From Pseudooceanicola sp. (lineage in GTDB: Bacteria; Pseudomonadota; Alphaproteobacteria; Rhodobacterales; Rhodobacteraceae): 64,000 bases of DNA. The position numbers were made by a program, and so were the translations under genes. Position 1 is the stretch's first letter; each line of letters opens with the position of its first letter. Of this stretch, positions 25,936 through 34,638 are shown in pieces. Under the pieces are notes generated by a model, which saw only the letters and a list, made by a program, of their open reading frames with translations, was not told the DNA's origin and did not search any database. Where the stretch lies: the NCBI RefSeq assembly GCF_029213205.1, contig NZ_JARGNH010000006.1, positions 114,143 to 178,142 on the forward strand. The letters run 5' to 3'.

Positions 25936-27653
25936 TGGCTCTCGTCGAGGGATTCCGCTTGCGCGACAATGCGCCTGATAAAAGCGGCGACGTTGTTCTG
26001 GGTGAAGATTTTGTTGCCCCGAATGCCGTCGTCGAAGAAGAGCTGCGCGAACATCGCGAGCGGCGTGGCTTTCTGTCGCTTAAGCAATCGCCGCTGACCC
26101 GCAAGATCATCATCTTCAACCTGATCGCGCTGAACGTTCTGGTTGCCGGAATCCTCTATCTGAACGCCTCACGCGACAGCCTGGTGCAGCAACGCGCCAA
26201 TGCGCTGACCGGGCAGGTGGAACTGGTCGCCGATGTGTTCGAGGCACAATTGCCTGCCCGCGGCCCGGTAAACGTCGCCACCGGCGACGGTATTGATATC
26301 TCTGGCACCCTGGCCGGGCTCGATCTGCGCCAGGGTGTTGAGCTTTATGTTTTCGATGACACCGGAAATCTGGTCGGCAAGGCCACCGGCACCGGTTTCG
26401 AAGGCGCAGGCACCGCCGCCGAAGCGCCGCGCCGCACGATCCTCACCGATTTCCTGAGCGCGTTGTGGTCGGGTGCGACCTCGGTGTTTTCTTCGGGCCG
26501 CCGCGCCGAGGTGCCGGTTTCGGTGATCGACCAATTGCGCGACATGGTGAGCGCCGCGCCTGACAGCCCGAGCGAGGTCAAGCAGGGCAAGGCCGAGGAC
26601 GGCGCCTTTTTCGCTGTCACCTCTCCGGTGCTGCACAATGGCCGGGCGATTGCCACCGTGGCGCTGGTGTCCTCCGCAGGTGAGATTGACGCATTGGTGC
26701 GCAGTGAGCGTGAGCGGGTTCTGCAGATGTTCGTCATCGCCACCCTGGTGTCGATCGGGCTGAGCCTGGTGCTCGCCTCGACCATCGCCAACCCGCTGTC
26801 CGATCTGGCTGCCGCCGCCGAAATCGGCCGCGATCGCGACCACCGCAAGGTCTCGCCCAGCCGGGTGCGGATCCCCGATCTGACCGCTCGCCCGGACGAG
26901 ATCGGCCGCCTGTCCGGCGCTTTGCGCGGCATGGTCGCCGCACTCTACGAACGGATTGACGCCAACGAACAATTCGCCGCCGATGTTGCGCATGAGATCA
27001 AGAACCCGCTGGCCAGCCTGCGCTCGGCTGTTGGCACCATGCGGGTGGCCAAGCGCGAGGATCAGCGCAACAAGCTGCTGGATGTGATCGAACATGATGT
27101 GCGCCGCCTGGACCGGCTGGTCAGCGACATCTCCAACGCCTCGCGGCTCGATTCCGAGCTGGTGAAAGAGGAAGAGGAACAGTTCGACCTACTGACCATG
27201 CTGACCAACCTCAACGAATACCTCGGCCAGCAGGCCAAGGAAAAAGGCATCGATTTCATCAGCGACCTGCCCAAGGGCAAGATCATGATGAACGGGCTCG
27301 AGGCGCGGCTGGCGCAGGTCTTTGTCAACCTGATCACCAATGCCACCTCGTTCTGTGACGAGGGGGATGCGATCCGGGTCTGGGCGCGACGTCGCGAAAA
27401 CCGGGTGCTGGTGGTGGTCGAAGACACCGGGCCGGGGATCCCCGATCAGGCGCTGACCAAGATCTTCAAACGCTTCTATTCGCAGCGCCCTGACAGCGAT
27501 TTCGGCAACAATTCCGGCCTCGGTCTGGCCATTTCAAAACAGATTGTCGAGGCACATGGCGGCGTGATCTGGGCCGAGAACATCCGCCCGACCGACGCTG
27601 ACATCACCTCGAATCCGCTGGGCGCCCGGTTTGTCGTCGGCCTGCCGATCTAG
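25935..27653 (+). CDS. chvG: Sensor histidine kinase ChvG
   Basis: Membrane-bound kinase of 572 residues. Cytoplasmic N-terminus of about 55 residues, first membrane helix at about 58-77 (IIIFNLIALNVLVAGILYL), periplasmic sensor to about 263, second helix at about 264-285, HAMP, then HisKA with the phospho-histidine in DVAHEIKNPLASLRSA (about H353) and the ATPase domain (NLITNATSF; VEDTGPGIPDQ; SGLGLAISKQIVEAHGG). The order chvI-chvG-hprK-rapZ-EIIA-HPr is the classical alphaproteobacterial arrangement, tying envelope signalling to the nitrogen/carbon phosphotransfer chain. Confidence 0.95.
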   Translation: MALVEGFRLRDNAPDKSGDVVLGEDFVAPNAVVEEELREHRERRGFLSLKQSPLTRKIIIFNLIALNVLVAGILYLNASRDSLVQQRANALTGQVELVADVFEAQLPARGPVNVATGDGIDISGTLAGLDLRQGVELYVFDDTGNLVGKATGTGFEGAGTAAEAPRRTILTDFLSALWSGATSVFSSGRRAEVPVSVIDQLRDMVSAAPDSPSEVKQGKAEDGAFFAVTSPVLHNGRAIATVALVSSAGEIDALVRSERERVLQMFVIATLVSIGLSLVLASTIANPLSDLAAAAEIGRDRDHRKVSPSRVRIPDLTARPDEIGRLSGALRGMVAALYERIDANEQFAADVAHEIKNPLASLRSAVGTMRVAKREDQRNKLLDVIEHDVRRLDRLVSDISNASRLDSELVKEEEEQFDLLTMLTNLNEYLGQQAKEKGIDFISDLPKGKIMMNGLEARLAQVFVNLITNATSFCDEGDAIRVWARRRENRVLVVVEDTGPGIPDQALTKIFKRFYSQRPDSDFGNNSGLGLAISKQIVEAHGGVIWAENIRPTDADITSNPLGARFVVGLPI

Positions 27654-27668
27654 CTGTGGGCCGGGCAG

Positions 27669-28130
27669 ATGGTCTTTTCCCTGACCACTGATACTGCGGG
27701 GGATGCTGCGGGCCGCGCCCGGATGCACGCCACCTGCGTCGCGTATCGCGGGCGCGGGGTGCTGATTGCCGGCGCGTCAGGCAGCGGCAAATCCGCGCTG
27801 GCGCTGCAGCTGATGGCACTGGGCGCCGCGCTGGTGTCGGATGATCAGGTCATTCTCGAACGGCGGGATGCGATGCTGATTGCCAGCGCTCCGGACGCCC
27901 TGCGCGGCAAGATCGAGGCGCGGTTTGTCGGTATCCTCTCTGCCCCCAGCCCCTGCGCCGAGGTGGCGATTGCCCTGGCGGTGCTGCTGGATATCAGCGA
28001 AACTGACCGTCTGCCGCCGGATCGGGCGACGAATATTCTGGGTTGTCCGGTGCCATTGCTTCACAATGTGGCAAAGACCTATTTCCCCGCCGCGATTCTT
28101 CAATATCTGGAATATGGGCGCCAGGCATGA
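27669..28130 (+). CDS. hprK: HPr kinase/phosphorylase, short form
   Basis: Phosphorylates HPr on serine. The 153-residue protein is the short alphaproteobacterial form without the N-terminal domain of the Firmicute enzyme. Walker A is GASGSGKSALAL (about 34-45), followed by LVSDDQVILERR (the HPr kinase Asp pair) and IEARFVGIL, and the catalytic-core signature region further on. The start at 27669 is an ATG 16 bases after chvG; a later ATG at 27723 is less likely. The target HPr is encoded at 29522-29800 with a conserved serine. Confidence 0.92.
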   Translation: MVFSLTTDTAGDAAGRARMHATCVAYRGRGVLIAGASGSGKSALALQLMALGAALVSDDQVILERRDAMLIASAPDALRGKIEARFVGILSAPSPCAEVAIALAVLLDISETDRLPPDRATNILGCPVPLLHNVAKTYFPAAILQYLEYGRQA

Positions 28131-28187
28131 TCTGCGATCATGCCGCCAGCGATCGCACCTGAAACAGCTATACCTGCACCGGATCCG

Positions 28188-29084
28188 ATGTCCAACACCC
28201 CCGAATTTGCCCCGACTTCCCGCCTCGTCTTTGTCACCGGTCCCTCTGGCGCCGGGCGATCGACCGCGATCCATGTGCTCGAAGATCTCGGCTATGAGGC
28301 GATCGACAACATGCCGCTGTCGCTGATCCCGCGGCTGATGGATGGGCCGCAGCCCAACCGCCCGATGGCGCTGGGTATCGACGTGCGCAACCGCGACTTT
28401 TCGGTGATCGGGCTGATCGACACCATCGACGGGCTCAGCGTCGGGCGCGACGACCCGGTTGAGGTGCTGTATCTGGACGCCCGCACCGATGTGCTGATCC
28501 GTCGCTATTCCGAAACCCGTCGCCGCCACCCGCTGGCCGAAACCGAAAGCCTGGACATCGGCGTCGAGCGGGAACTGGACCTGCTGACCACAGTGCGCGC
28601 CCGGGCGGATTTCCTGATCGACACCTCGGATCTGACCCCGCATGATCTGCGCGACGAGATGGAGCGCTGGTTTACCACCACGCTGGACCGGTCGCTGGCG
28701 ATCTCGGTTCACAGCTTTTCCTACAAACGCGGGGTGCCGCGCGGCATCGACATGATGTTCGACACGCGGTTCCTGCGCAATCCGCATTGGGACGCGGCGC
28801 TGCGCGACAACGATGGCCGGGATCAGGCGGTGCAGGATTTCGTCGCCGCCGATCCGCGCTATACCGCGTTCTTTTCCAAGCTGCTGGATCTTTGCGATAT
28901 GCTGCTGCCGGCCTATGTCGCCGAGGGCAAGGCGCACCTGGCAATTGCCTTTGGTTGCACCGGCGGGCAACACCGTTCGGTTACATTGACCGAACGTTTG
29001 GCAAATGCCCTTGCACAGCGCGGCTGGCAGGTGTCAATTAGGCACCGGGAACTTGAGCGCAGGCAAACTTCGCCCAATGACTGA
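28188..29084 (+). CDS. rapZ: RapZ-family nucleotide-binding protein (YvcJ/YhbJ type)
   Basis: A 298-residue P-loop protein of the RapZ family; in Escherichia coli RapZ guides RNase E to the GlmZ small RNA, but outside gammaproteobacteria the role is less clear. Walker A is GPSGAGRS (about 18-25), with [58 protein letters not shown] and the terminal [20 protein letters not shown]. The ATG at 28188 gives a start like homologues; an in-frame ATG at 28140 would add 16 residues. Confidence 0.93.
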   Translation: MSNTPEFAPTSRLVFVTGPSGAGRSTAIHVLEDLGYEAIDNMPLSLIPRLMDGPQPNRPMALGIDVRNRDFSVIGLIDTIDGLSVGRDDPVEVLYLDARTDVLIRRYSETRRRHPLAETESLDIGVERELDLLTTVRARADFLIDTSDLTPHDLRDEMERWFTTTLDRSLAISVHSFSYKRGVPRGIDMMFDTRFLRNPHWDAALRDNDGRDQAVQDFVAADPRYTAFFSKLLDLCDMLLPAYVAEGKAHLAIAFGCTGGQHRSVTLTERLANALAQRGWQVSIRHRELERRQTSPND

Positions 29085-29114
29085 AATGCGCCCGAGGAAA
29101 GGGGATCAGCAGTC

Positions 29115-29510
29115 TTGATCGGCATCGTGATTGTTGCCCATGGCGGGCTGGCCAGGGAATATCTGGCGGCGATGGAGCATGTTGTCGGCGTGCAAGGTGG
29201 CGTGCGTGCGATTTCCATCGAAGCCAGCCACGACCGCGCCCGCAAACAGGCCGAAATATGTGCCGCCGCTGATGCGGTGGACTCCGGCGATGGGGTGGTC
29301 ATTGTCACCGATATGTTCGGGGGGTCACCGTCCAACCTGTCATTGCCCGCCTGCCTGCCGATGCACCGCCGGATCCTCTATGGCGTCAATCTGCCGGCCC
29401 TGATCAAACTGGCCAAGTCGCGGCATATGGCCCTGCCGAATGCGGTGCAGGCGGCGACCGACTCGGGGCGCAAATACATCGACAGCCAGAATTTTGGCAC
29501 CGGAGAGTGA
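29115..29510 (+). CDS. PTS EIIA component, mannose/fructose (ManX) family
   Basis: A 131-residue phosphocarrier with the phosphorylatable histidine in VAHGGLA (H9). Family motifs: GDGVVIVTDMFGGSPSN and LYGVNLPALIKL. The start is TTG at 29115 with AAAGGGG upstream; no ATG is suitable, and the protein would otherwise lack H9. It has no partner EIIB/EIIC in the window, so it is regulatory rather than sugar-transporting, as in other alphaproteobacteria. Confidence 0.92.
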   Translation: MIGIVIVAHGGLAREYLAAMEHVVGVQGGVRAISIEASHDRARKQAEICAAADAVDSGDGVVIVTDMFGGSPSNLSLPACLPMHRRILYGVNLPALIKLAKSRHMALPNAVQAATDSGRKYIDSQNFGTGE

Positions 29511-29521
29511 AGGCTGACCCG

Positions 29522-29800
29522 ATGAGCGACAAGATTTCCCGCGCGCTGAAAGTCGTGAACGAAAAGGGCCTGCACGCCCGCGCCTCGGCCAAGCTGGTCG
29601 AAGTGGTCGAAGGTTTTGACGCAAGCGCCGAGGTGTTTTGCAACGGTCAATCGGCCCCCGGTGACAGCATCATGGGGCTTTTGATGTTGGCAGCCTCCAA
29701 GGGAACCACTATTGAGGTCGAAACTTCGGGACCGGAGGCGGGTGCGCTTGCCGATGCGCTGCAGGCCCTGGTCGCAGACCGGTTCGGCGAAGACATGTAA
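29522..29800 (+). CDS. ptsH: Phosphocarrier protein HPr
   Basis: A 92-residue HPr. The active histidine is in EKGLHARASAKLV (H18) and the HprK target serine in APGDSIMGLLML (about S49). The ATG at 29522 follows GTGAAGG; a GTG at 29507 overlapping the EIIA stop would add five residues. With hprK, rapZ and EIIA it forms a regulatory phosphotransfer set; enzyme I is not here. Confidence 0.94.
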   Translation: MSDKISRALKVVNEKGLHARASAKLVEVVEGFDASAEVFCNGQSAPGDSIMGLLMLAASKGTTIEVETSGPEAGALADALQALVADRFGEDM

Positions 29801-29835
29801 ACGACCCCGGCGGGCGCAGCGACGGCAGGTACGGC

Positions 29836-30768
29836 TTGGTAGACAGCAGTCAGAATTCCGCGATTACAGCAGTGGCGCGCGATTCGGTGAGCCACCCCAA
29901 ATATGACCGGCGCAGCCTGACCTATTCCAACAGCTTTGAGAATCCGTTCAAGCGCAATGTCATTCGCGCGATGGAATGGCTGACCGGCAAGATCACCATC
30001 CTGCGGTTGATCCGCGAATTCGAACGCCGCGGTGCGCCGCAGGGCGAAAAATTCTGGGCGGGGTGCCTCGATGTGATGGGCATCGAGGTGCGCACGCCCG
30101 AGGCGCAGATCGCCCGGATCCCGAAAGACGGGCCGGTGATCCTGGTCGCCAACCATCCGCATGGCATGGTCGATGGCATGGTGCTGGCCGATCTGATCGG
30201 TCGGCGGCGGGTGGATTACCGGGTGCTGTCGCGGTCGCTGCTGACCGGGATCGACGAGGTTGCCTCGTCCTTTCTGCTTCCGGTTCCGTTCCCGCATGAA
30301 GCGGATTCACAGAAAAAATCCATGGAGATGCGGGCACTGGCCCTGGAGCATCTGAAATCCGGCGGGCTGGTTTGCCTCTTCCCTTCGGGGGCGGTGGCGG
30401 CGTCGCACAGCCTGTTGGGCCCGGCGATCGAGGCGGATTGGAATGTCTTTACCGCGCAGCTGGTCCGCAAGTCCGGCGCGCAGGTGGTGCCAGTGTGTTT
30501 CCAGGGCTCGAATTCGCGCTGGTATCAGATCGCCAACCGGGTGTCTGCGACCCTGCGGCAGGGGTTGCTGTTGCACGAGATCGTGCATGCGCTGAACAAG
30601 CCGCAGGCGCCGGTGATCGGCGAGGTGATCCCGGATGAACGGACCGCCATGGTCCATTCCGACCCGCGCGGCTTCATGGCCTGGTTGCGCCAGCACACCC
30701 TGTCGCTGGCAGAGGCGTCGGAGGGGCAGGCCGACGGGGAAACTGACGACAATCCACCCGTCCGCTGA
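29836..30768 (+). CDS. Lysophospholipid acyltransferase-family protein
   Basis: A 310-residue 1-acyl-glycerol-3-phosphate-acyltransferase-like protein. The catalytic block is VANHPHGMVDGM (His and Asp four residues apart, about 104-115), followed by FPSGAVAASHS (substrate-binding block about 184-194) and VVPVCFQGSNSR. No membrane helix is strong. The start is uncertain: TTG at 29836, or GTG at 29872 or 29887 (VSHPKYDRRS). It is 35 bases after HPr, so it may be read from that transcript. An ornithine-lipid or phospholipid acylation role is possible. Confidence 0.78.
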   Translation: MVDSSQNSAITAVARDSVSHPKYDRRSLTYSNSFENPFKRNVIRAMEWLTGKITILRLIREFERRGAPQGEKFWAGCLDVMGIEVRTPEAQIARIPKDGPVILVANHPHGMVDGMVLADLIGRRRVDYRVLSRSLLTGIDEVASSFLLPVPFPHEADSQKKSMEMRALALEHLKSGGLVCLFPSGAVAASHSLLGPAIEADWNVFTAQLVRKSGAQVVPVCFQGSNSRWYQIANRVSATLRQGLLLHEIVHALNKPQAPVIGEVIPDERTAMVHSDPRGFMAWLRQHTLSLAEASEGQADGETDDNPPVR

Positions 30769-32106
30769 TCAGCCCGCCAGGTTGCGGGCCAGGCGGCGCT
30801 GCTGCTCCAGCACCCGGGGCAGGTCGATTGTGGTGATCTGGCCGTCGCGCACCACTTGGCGGCCTTCGACGAGCAGATCGCGCACCCGGGTTGGCCCCGC
30901 CAGCAACAGCGCCGCCGGATCCCAGGACCCGGCGCTTTCCACTCCGCTGACATCCCAGATCGCGATATCGGCGCGTTTTCCCGGCATGATCCGGCCGCAA
31001 TCCGAGCGGCCCAGCACGTCGGCGCCGCCACGGGTGGCGATTTCCAGCGCCTCGCGAGCGGACATCGCATCGGCGCCGCGTGACACCCGTTGCAACAGCA
31101 TCGCCTGACGCGCCTCAGAGATCAGATTGCCGCTGTCATTGCTGGCCGACCCGTCCACCCCCAGCGCCACCTTGACGCCGGCGTCCCGCATCGCGCGCAC
31201 TGGTGCAATGCCGGATCCGAGGCGGCAGTTGGAGCAGGGGCAATGGGCGACGCCGGTGCCGGTGCGGGCAAACAGGGCGATTTCCGCCGGGTCCAGCTTC
31301 ACGCAATGGGCATGCCAGACATCGGCGCCGGTCCAGCCGAGGTCTTCGGCATATTGGCCGGGGCGGCAGCCAAAATTGGCCTCGGAATAGGCGATATCCT
31401 CGTCATTTTCGGCAAGATGGGTGTGCAGCATCACCTTCTTGTCGCGGGCCAGCAAGGCGGCGTCGCGCATCAGCTCACGGCTGACCGAGAACGGTGAGCA
31501 GGGGGCGATGCCGGTGCGGATCATCGCGCCTTCGCGCGGGTCGTGAAAGCGGTCAACGACACGGATGCAATCGCGCAGGATCGCCGCCTCATCCTCGACC
31601 AGCCCGTCAGGGGGCAGACCACCGGCGCTTTGGCCGATGCTCATCGCACCGCGGGTGGGATGGAACCTGAGGCCAATCTCAAGCGCCGCGTCGATGGTAT
31701 CATCAAGCTGCGCGCCGCCGGGAAAGAGATAGAGATGATCCGACGACAGGCTGCAGCCCGACAGCGCCAGTTCGGCCAGCCCGGTCAGCGCCGAGACCCG
31801 GATTTCCTCGGGCCCGAACCGGGCCCAGATCGGATAGAGGGTTTGCAGCCAGCCGAACAGCAATGCGTCCTGGCCGCCGGGCACCGCGCGGGTCAGGGTC
31901 TGGAACAGATGGTGATGGGTGTTCACCAGTCCGGGAGTGATGACGCAGCCGCTGGCGATGATGGTCTCGCCACCGGTGGTCAGCCCGGTGCCAATGGCCG
32001 CAATCACGCCGTCGCGGATCAGAATATCGGCATCGGCCAGTTCGCGACGCTGATCGTCCATGGTGACGATGTTCTGGGCGCCACGGATCAGGATCTCGCG
32101 GCTCAT
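30769..32106 (-). CDS. 8-oxoguanine deaminase-like amidohydrolase
   Basis: A 445-residue zinc-dependent deaminase of the AtzA/TrzN/guanine-deaminase superfamily. Motifs: PGLVNTHHHLFQTL (metal ligands), MLHTHLAENDED, WHAHCVKLD, GTGVAHCPCSNCRLGSG and GVDGSASNDSGNL. These last two are typical of 8-oxoguanine or hydroxydechloroatrazine-type hydrolases. Its start overlaps the stop of the phosphatase gene (ATGA), so the two are co-translated. Substrate is not certain. Confidence 0.85.
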   Translation of the reverse strand: MSREILIRGAQNIVTMDDQRRELADADILIRDGVIAAIGTGLTTGGETIIASGCVITPGLVNTHHHLFQTLTRAVPGGQDALLFGWLQTLYPIWARFGPEEIRVSALTGLAELALSGCSLSSDHLYLFPGGAQLDDTIDAALEIGLRFHPTRGAMSIGQSAGGLPPDGLVEDEAAILRDCIRVVDRFHDPREGAMIRTGIAPCSPFSVSRELMRDAALLARDKKVMLHTHLAENDEDIAYSEANFGCRPGQYAEDLGWTGADVWHAHCVKLDPAEIALFARTGTGVAHCPCSNCRLGSGIAPVRAMRDAGVKVALGVDGSASNDSGNLISEARQAMLLQRVSRGADAMSAREALEIATRGGADVLGRSDCGRIMPGKRADIAIWDVSGVESAGSWDPAALLLAGPTRVRDLLVEGRQVVRDGQITTIDLPRVLEQQRRLARNLAG

Positions 32107-32915
32107 GGCGCGGCGATGATCGGACGCAGCTGATCCAGTGCTGCGCGGTGGATATCAGCATTGCCCGCGGCCAGGATCCGCCCGCCCATATGCGCCGGGC
32201 CACCGGCCCAATCGGTGACGATGCCGCCCGCCGCCTGGATCACCGCAATCGGCGCCTGCACGTCATAGGGATAAAGCCCGGCCTCGATCACCAGGTCGAT
32301 CTGCCCGGCGGCGAGCAGGGCATAGGCATAGCAATCCATGCCATAGCGGGTCAGCTTGACCCGGTCAGCGACCGCGCGAAATGCCGCCTGTTCACGGCAA
32401 GACCCGATTTCCGGGAAGGTCGAGAACAGGATCGCGTCTTCCAGCGCCCTGGTTGACCGGGTGCCGAGGGCCCTCTCGCCCAAGGGGCCGGTCATCCCGG
32501 ACTGGCCATAGCCGCCCCAGAACCGTTCGCCGGTATAGGGTTGGTCAATGATGCCGAAGTCCGGGCCATTCGCGCCACCGACCGCGATCAGCACGCCCCA
32601 GGTTGGGGTGCCGGACAGGAACCCCCGTGTGCCGTCGATCGGATCGAGCACCCAGGTCAGCCCGCTGGTTCCTGGTTTGGAACCGAATTCTTCGCCCAGG
32701 ATCGCGTCATCCGGGCGGCATTCGGCCAGGATTTCGCGCATTTTCCGCTCCGACTCGCGGTCGGCGACCGTGACCGGGTCGAAACTCTCTGTTTCCTTAT
32801 TGTCGGCAATCAATCCGCCGAAAGCGCGGAAATGCGGGAGTATTACCGCCCGTGCGGCATCCGCCAAAGCATTTGCCGTCGAGATAATGTCGCGATTCTC
32901 TTGCGAGGTCATCAT
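32103..32915 (-). CDS. hisN: Histidinol-phosphatase, inositol monophosphatase family (HisN)
   Basis: Mg-dependent phosphatase of 270 residues that likely dephosphorylates histidinol phosphate. Motifs: VTVADRESERKMREIL, ILGEEFGS, WVLDPIDGTRGF (about 90-101, the metal-binding DPIDGT) and VQAPIAVIQAAGGIVTDW. The HisN-type grouping is supported by GTRGFLSGTPTWG. It is read with the deaminase gene downstream. Confidence 0.88.
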   Translation of the reverse strand: MMTSQENRDIISTANALADAARAVILPHFRAFGGLIADNKETESFDPVTVADRESERKMREILAECRPDDAILGEEFGSKPGTSGLTWVLDPIDGTRGFLSGTPTWGVLIAVGGANGPDFGIIDQPYTGERFWGGYGQSGMTGPLGERALGTRSTRALEDAILFSTFPEIGSCREQAAFRAVADRVKLTRYGMDCYAYALLAAGQIDLVIEAGLYPYDVQAPIAVIQAAGGIVTDWAGGPAHMGGRILAAGNADIHRAALDQLRPIIAAP

Positions 32916-32967
32916 GCACGCCTTTCGTTTGCCGCCGAATGACGGCTACCGCAGGTCGTGCACAGGC

Positions 32968-33336
32968 TCAAGCAACGTCGCTGAGGACTCGGGCCAATTC
33001 GAACAGACGGCGGCGCTGGTTTTCGGGGATGGCATAGTAGGAGCGGATCAGATCCAGCGCCTCTTTGTCACCCAAGAGGTCGGCGGGCACGTTGTTGGGT
33101 TCCTTTTGGCCCCCATCGGCATCCAGACCTTCAAAGAAAAAACTTACCGGAACATCAAGCGCATCAGCGATATCCCACAGCCTTGAGGCGCTGACCCGGT
33201 TGGCTCCGGTCTCATATTTCTGGATTTGCTGGAACTTGATGCCGACACGTTCGGCCAGCTGTTGCTGGGTCATACCGACCAGCCAGCGACGGTGGCGGAT
33301 GCGCTTGCCGACATGTGCGTCAACCGGATGGGTCAT
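32968..33336 (-). CDS. XRE-family transcriptional regulator
   Basis: A 122-residue DNA-binding protein starting MTHPVDAHVGKRIRHRRWLVGMTQQQLAERVG. The helix-turn-helix is at about 10-65 (MTQQQLAERVGIKFQQIQKYETG and VSASRLWDIADAL), then PVSFFFEGL. Very similar sequences are widespread in alphaproteobacteria (PraR-like regulators of rhizobia). The in-frame start at 33384 adds 16 residues unlike the family. Its own promoter is in 33337-33678. Confidence 0.9.
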   Translation of the reverse strand: MTHPVDAHVGKRIRHRRWLVGMTQQQLAERVGIKFQQIQKYETGANRVSASRLWDIADALDVPVSFFFEGLDADGGQKEPNNVPADLLGDKEALDLIRSYYAIPENQRRRLFELARVLSDVA

Positions 33337-33678
33337 TGGAGTGACTCCATAACAATATCCCTTGTCTCCACGAACAATCCGCACCTCTTACGAGGTCGGC
33401 TCGCCGGAACAACCTTTGGTTTAGCGCCGCACATCCCAACAGCGTCTTAAAAGAATAACAGTTTTTCTTATTCGATCAAGCTGTGCGCCAGACGCGTATC
33501 CATGAGAAGTTGCCGTTAACCTCTCTGCCACCCGTCTCGCAGATCATGACGTGACGTAACTAAATCCTTTAAACATAATGAAACTTTACGCTTTTTTTAA
33601 TTCGCCTGATCTGTCAGCATTTGACAGAACAAGCAAGCCATCCTAACCCGCAGTTTGTCGTTTGGATAGGGGGACGTC
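33337..33678. promoter_or_regulatory. Divergent AT-rich promoter region, with a palindrome over a -35 box
   Basis: 342 bases without a gene, AT-rich from about 33450. CTGTCA-GCATT-TGACAG at 33611-33627 is a perfect inverted repeat. It contains TTGACA (33621-33626), which is a consensus -35, with TAACCC 17 bases later (33644-33649) as a weak -10 for the quinone-oxidoreductase gene. It may be the XRE protein's or another regulator's site. A TTTTTTTAATT run is at 33594-33602. Confidence 0.45.
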
Positions 33679-34638
33679 ATGCGGGCATTAAGGATTTCGG
33701 TCTTGGGCGGCACGCCGCACTTGTGTGACATTCCCCGGCCCGAGGTCACGCCGGGGCAGACCCTGATCAAAGTGGCGGCCTGCGGGCTGAACTTTGCCGA
33801 CTTGTTGATGATCGAGGGCCGCTATCAGGACAATCCCGAACCGCCCTTCACCATGGGGTTAGAGGTGTCCGGTGTGGTCGAGGTGGCCGACCCGGCGGGC
33901 GATGGTCCCGCGGTGGGCACAAGGGTCGCGATCTATGGGGGCCGCGGTGGTCTGGCGGATTATGGCGCCTTTGCCACCGACCGGCTGGTGCCGATCCCTG
34001 ATGCGATGCCCCACACCGATGCGGCGGCGCTGCTGATCGCCTATGGCACCAGCCATGTCGCACTGGATCACAAGGCGCGGTTGCAGCCTGGCGAAACCCT
34101 GCTGGTGCTGGGCGCCGCCGGTGGTGTCGGCCTGACCGCTGTCGAGATCGGCAAGCTGATGGGCGCCCGGGTGATCGCCTGTGCCCGTGGTGCCGACAAG
34201 CTGGCGGTGGCCCAAAAGGCCGGGGCGGATCACCTGATTGATGCAAGCACGGTGGATATCCGTGCGGCGGTCAAGGATCTGGGCGGCGCCGATGTGGTCT
34301 ATGATCCGGTCGGCGGCGATCAATTCGATGCCGCCTTTCGCGCGATGCGTCCCGAGGGGCGGATGCTGGTGATCGGCTTTGCCAGTGGCCGGGTGCCAGA
34401 GGTCAAACCGAACCATATGCTGGTCAAGAATATCGACCTGCTGGGGTTCTACTGGGGCGCCTATCTGAAATTCCGCCCGCAGGTGGTGACCGACAGCCTG
34501 GCGCAGCTGATGCGTTGGTATGATGAGGGCAAGATCCACCCCCATGTCAGCCACATCCTGCCGCTGGAGCGGGCCACCGAAGGGCTGGAGCTGTTGCGCA
34601 GCCGCAAATCCACCGGCAAGGTCGTGATCACGCCCTGA
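33679..34638 (+). CDS. NADPH:quinone oxidoreductase-like medium-chain dehydrogenase
   Basis: Zinc-independent MDR protein of 319 residues. GroES-like N-terminus (VAACGLNFADLLMIEGRYQ), then YGTSHVALDHKARLQPGETLLVLGAAGGVG with the NADP-binding AAGGVG, and GFASGRVPEVKPNH. The ATG follows GGGGG. It is a paralogue of the protein at 39952-40923 (same LGAAG/FGAAG and GFASGxxP motifs). Its 3' end overlaps the LysR gene end by 11 bases. Substrate could be a quinone or an enone/enoyl-CoA. Confidence 0.88.
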   Translation: MRALRISVLGGTPHLCDIPRPEVTPGQTLIKVAACGLNFADLLMIEGRYQDNPEPPFTMGLEVSGVVEVADPAGDGPAVGTRVAIYGGRGGLADYGAFATDRLVPIPDAMPHTDAAALLIAYGTSHVALDHKARLQPGETLLVLGAAGGVGLTAVEIGKLMGARVIACARGADKLAVAQKAGADHLIDASTVDIRAAVKDLGGADVVYDPVGGDQFDAAFRAMRPEGRMLVIGFASGRVPEVKPNHMLVKNIDLLGFYWGAYLKFRPQVVTDSLAQLMRWYDEGKIHPHVSHILPLERATEGLELLRSRKSTGKVVITP

